Part shown: one piece after another, positions 4,033 through 5,646 of the stretch
Position numbering within the stretch: the stretch's first letter is position 1
Layout: every line of letters begins with the position of its first letter
Source of the DNA: Candidatus Pacearchaeota archaeon
Lineage (GTDB): Archaea > Nanobdellota > Nanobdellia > Pacearchaeales > GW2011-AR1
Length of the DNA stretch: 5,646 bases
Assembly: GCA_016234065.1 (NCBI GenBank)
Contig: JACQLJ010000028.1
Location: 1 to 5,646, forward strand
Direction of reading: 5' to 3'
Made by a program: the position numbers and the translations under genes
The notes under the pieces: model-generated
Database searches by the model: none
Told to the model about the DNA's origin: nothing
The model's input: the letters and a program-made list of their open reading frames with translations, nothing else

Positions 4033-5646
4033 ATGGGGCAATATCAAGATATAAGTATTAAAGACCTTGTAGATGGAATAAATGAAAGGTATTTTCTTCC
4101 AGATATTCAAAGAGATTTTGTTTGGAATACAGATAAAAATAAATTTGAAGATAAAGTTTATGACCTTTTTGATTCCATAATGAGGGGGTATCCTGTTGGG
4201 ACATTATTATTTTGGGAAGTTAATTATGAAAGATTAAAAGAAGATAATATTTCTGTTTTAGAATTTATTAGAAAAACTAATACTGAGAATGAATCTGTTA
4301 CATTAGATCTTTTTAAGGGTAGGAATATAACTCTAATTTTGGATGGTCAGCAAAGAATGACAATCTTGAATCTTGCATTTAGGGGATTATTTGAAGATGT
4401 GTCTTATGGAAAGAAAAAGAAAAAACAATTATATTTCAATTTACTCAGCAACAATGACAAAAATAAAGAGATAAATGAAAGACATTATGAATTTAAGTTG
4501 ATAGAATCAGAAGAACCTTATTTTAAAGATAGGGAAGAGAAACTTTGGCATAAAGTAGCATTATTGTTAAAACAGCCAGATTCTTTAACAGATTATTGGG
4601 AAGAAATAACTATAAAAAACAAAATAGAAGGGAAAGATAAAAATAGAATTTTGGACAACCTTAATAGATTTTGGAAGATAATATCAGAAAAGAATATTTC
4701 TTATTATGAAATTGGGAAAGATAAAAGAGATGAAGAGGCACTTGAAATTTTTGTTAGGGTTAATTCTGGAGGAATAACTTTGACATATTCAGATTTACTT
4801 TTTTCTAAGATAAAACAATATTGGAAGGGCGGAACCAGAAAAATTGATGCAAGGGAAGAATTTAGAGAATTTTTAGAAGAAATAAATAGAAGAGATTTTG
4901 AATTTGATAATGATTTTATTCTCAAAACCTCTTTAGTCTTAATAGATAAAGATATAAAATACCAAATAAAGAATTTTAATCAAATTAATGTCGATTTAAT
5001 AAAAGAATATTGGGAAGAAATAAAAAATTCAATAAAAGTGGTAATAGAATTTTTAAAATTGGTAAATATTACATCTAAAAAATATCTTAGAAGTAATAAT
5101 GCAATTATCCCATTAGTTTATTTTGTATATGTAAATAAATTAAAAGAGATAGATAATACCTCAAAAAATTATGATTTAATGAGAAAATATATTTATTCAG
5201 TTTTTTTAAATGGTGTTTTTGGTGGGCAATCAGACTCTTTATTAAAAGATTCTAGGGATGTAATAAAAGAAAATAAAAAGAAATTGTTTCCTATGGAGGA
5301 AATTTTTAAAGTATTCTTAAAAAGAAATAAGGTAATCAGGAAAGGTGAAGAATTAAAAGATTTATTAAATGAAGTACATTATAGTTCTGATAGAAGTAAG
5401 ATTATTTTAAGTATTATCTATGGAGATAGAGTTCCAAAAGATTTTGAAGAAGACCATATGTTTCCTCATTCTAAAATAAAAGGAAAGTTTGATAAGATAT
5501 TGGTAGATAATATTGCTAATATTCAAGCTATAGGGCCAATAAATCAGATTAAAGGAGATAAATCCTTTAATGATTGGTTAAATGAACCTAACAGGAGTAA
5601 AGATTATATGGAAATTCATTTAGTCCCAAGATTATCAAGTTATGAA
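4033..5646 (+). CDS. GmrSD-type DUF262/DUF1524 restriction-family protein, 3' end outside window
   Basis: The 538 visible residues run without a stop to the window edge. The N-terminal DUF262 (GmrS-like) half shows LPDIQRDFVW (22-31), a DSIMRGYPVGTLLFW block, LILDGQQRMT (101-110) containing the DGQQR signature of this ParB/Srx-like nucleotide-binding fold, and FVRVNSGGITLTYSDLL (240-256). A helical middle follows. The DUF1524 (GmrD-like) part shows a His-Me-finger nuclease motif with Asp474, His475, Pro478 and His479, then Asn504 and Lys507 in a PINQIKGDKSF stretch. Relatives such as GmrSD are NTP-dependent type IV enzymes that cut modified, for example glucosylated hydroxymethylcytosine, phage DNA; others, such as BrxU, restrict modified phage alongside BREX. 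The visible motifs look intact, and probably only a few dozen residues are missing. Sampled GC is near 20-23%, far below the neighbours, suggesting recent acquisition. A TTG start at 4027 is possible. Family confident; the target modification is unknown. Confidence 0.9.
   Translation, partial: MGQYQDISIKDLVDGINERYFLPDIQRDFVWNTDKNKFEDKVYDLFDSIMRGYPVGTLLFWEVNYERLKEDNISVLEFIRKTNTENESVTLDLFKGRNITLILDGQQRMTILNLAFRGLFEDVSYGKKKKKQLYFNLLSNNDKNKEINERHYEFKLIESEEPYFKDREEKLWHKVALLLKQPDSLTDYWEEITIKNKIEGKDKNRILDNLNRFWKIISEKNISYYEIGKDKRDEEALEIFVRVNSGGITLTYSDLLFSKIKQYWKGGTRKIDAREEFREFLEEINRRDFEFDNDFILKTSLVLIDKDIKYQIKNFNQINVDLIKEYWEEIKNSIKVVIEFLKLVNITSKKYLRSNNAIIPLVYFVYVNKLKEIDNTSKNYDLMRKYIYSVFLNGVFGGQSDSLLKDSRDVIKENKKKLFPMEEIFKVFLKRNKVIRKGEELKDLLNEVHYSSDRSKIILSIIYGDRVPKDFEEDHMFPHSKIKGKFDKILVDNIANIQAIGPINQIKGDKSFNDWLNEPNRSKDYMEIHLVPRLSSYE

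Noticed and set aside
1..5646. CRISPR arrays, rRNA, tRNA, insertion sequences
   Set aside because: No regularly spaced repeats, transposase motifs or structural RNA were seen on either strand.

Overview
The window looks like a piece of an AT-rich archaeal genome, most probably a DPANN-type lineage (Woesearchaeota/Pacearchaeota-like). That placement rests on three things. The protein families fit: a compact bacterial-type GyrB, a HIGH-type cytidylyltransferase fused to a cupin, and a small zinc-ribbon protein of a kind I associate with these archaea. The clearest promoter candidates are TATA-like boxes at archaeal spacing, one of them implying a leaderless transcript. No convincing bacterial promoter was found. 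No rRNA or tRNA marker is present, so a candidate-phylum bacterium cannot be strictly excluded.

Layout: 16-348 (minus) is a Vsr-family DNA endonuclease whose C-terminus appears frameshifted. 349-510 is a divergent intergenic region with candidate promoters in both directions. 511-2397 (plus) is a full-length gyrB with all key residues. 2398-2462 is a short gap carrying a second, slightly diverged copy of the last gyrB codons. 2463-2831 encodes a single-pass membrane protein with a six-cysteine, Kazal-like ectodomain. 2828-3673 overlaps it by ATGA and encodes the cupin plus cytidylyltransferase fusion. 3675-3977 follows one base later and encodes a four-cysteine zinc-ribbon protein interrupted by two in-frame TAA codons. 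A perfect 8-bp hairpin spans its stop codon. From 4027/4033 to the window end is a DUF262 + DUF1524 protein (GmrSD-type, modification-dependent restriction family), cut off by the window edge.

The plus-strand genes from 2463 to 3977 are packed like one transcription unit: membrane-anchored ectodomain, nucleotide-activated metabolite synthesis, zinc ribbon. The GmrSD-like gene is markedly more AT-rich (about 20-23% GC in sampled 60-base lines, against about 37-43% in sampled gyrB lines). It was probably acquired separately and may be a defence gene. I see no clearly new multi-gene system. The most interesting points are the interrupted but otherwise well-preserved zinc-ribbon gene, the Kazal-like membrane protein coupled to the cupin-cytidylyltransferase, and the echo of the gyrB tail.
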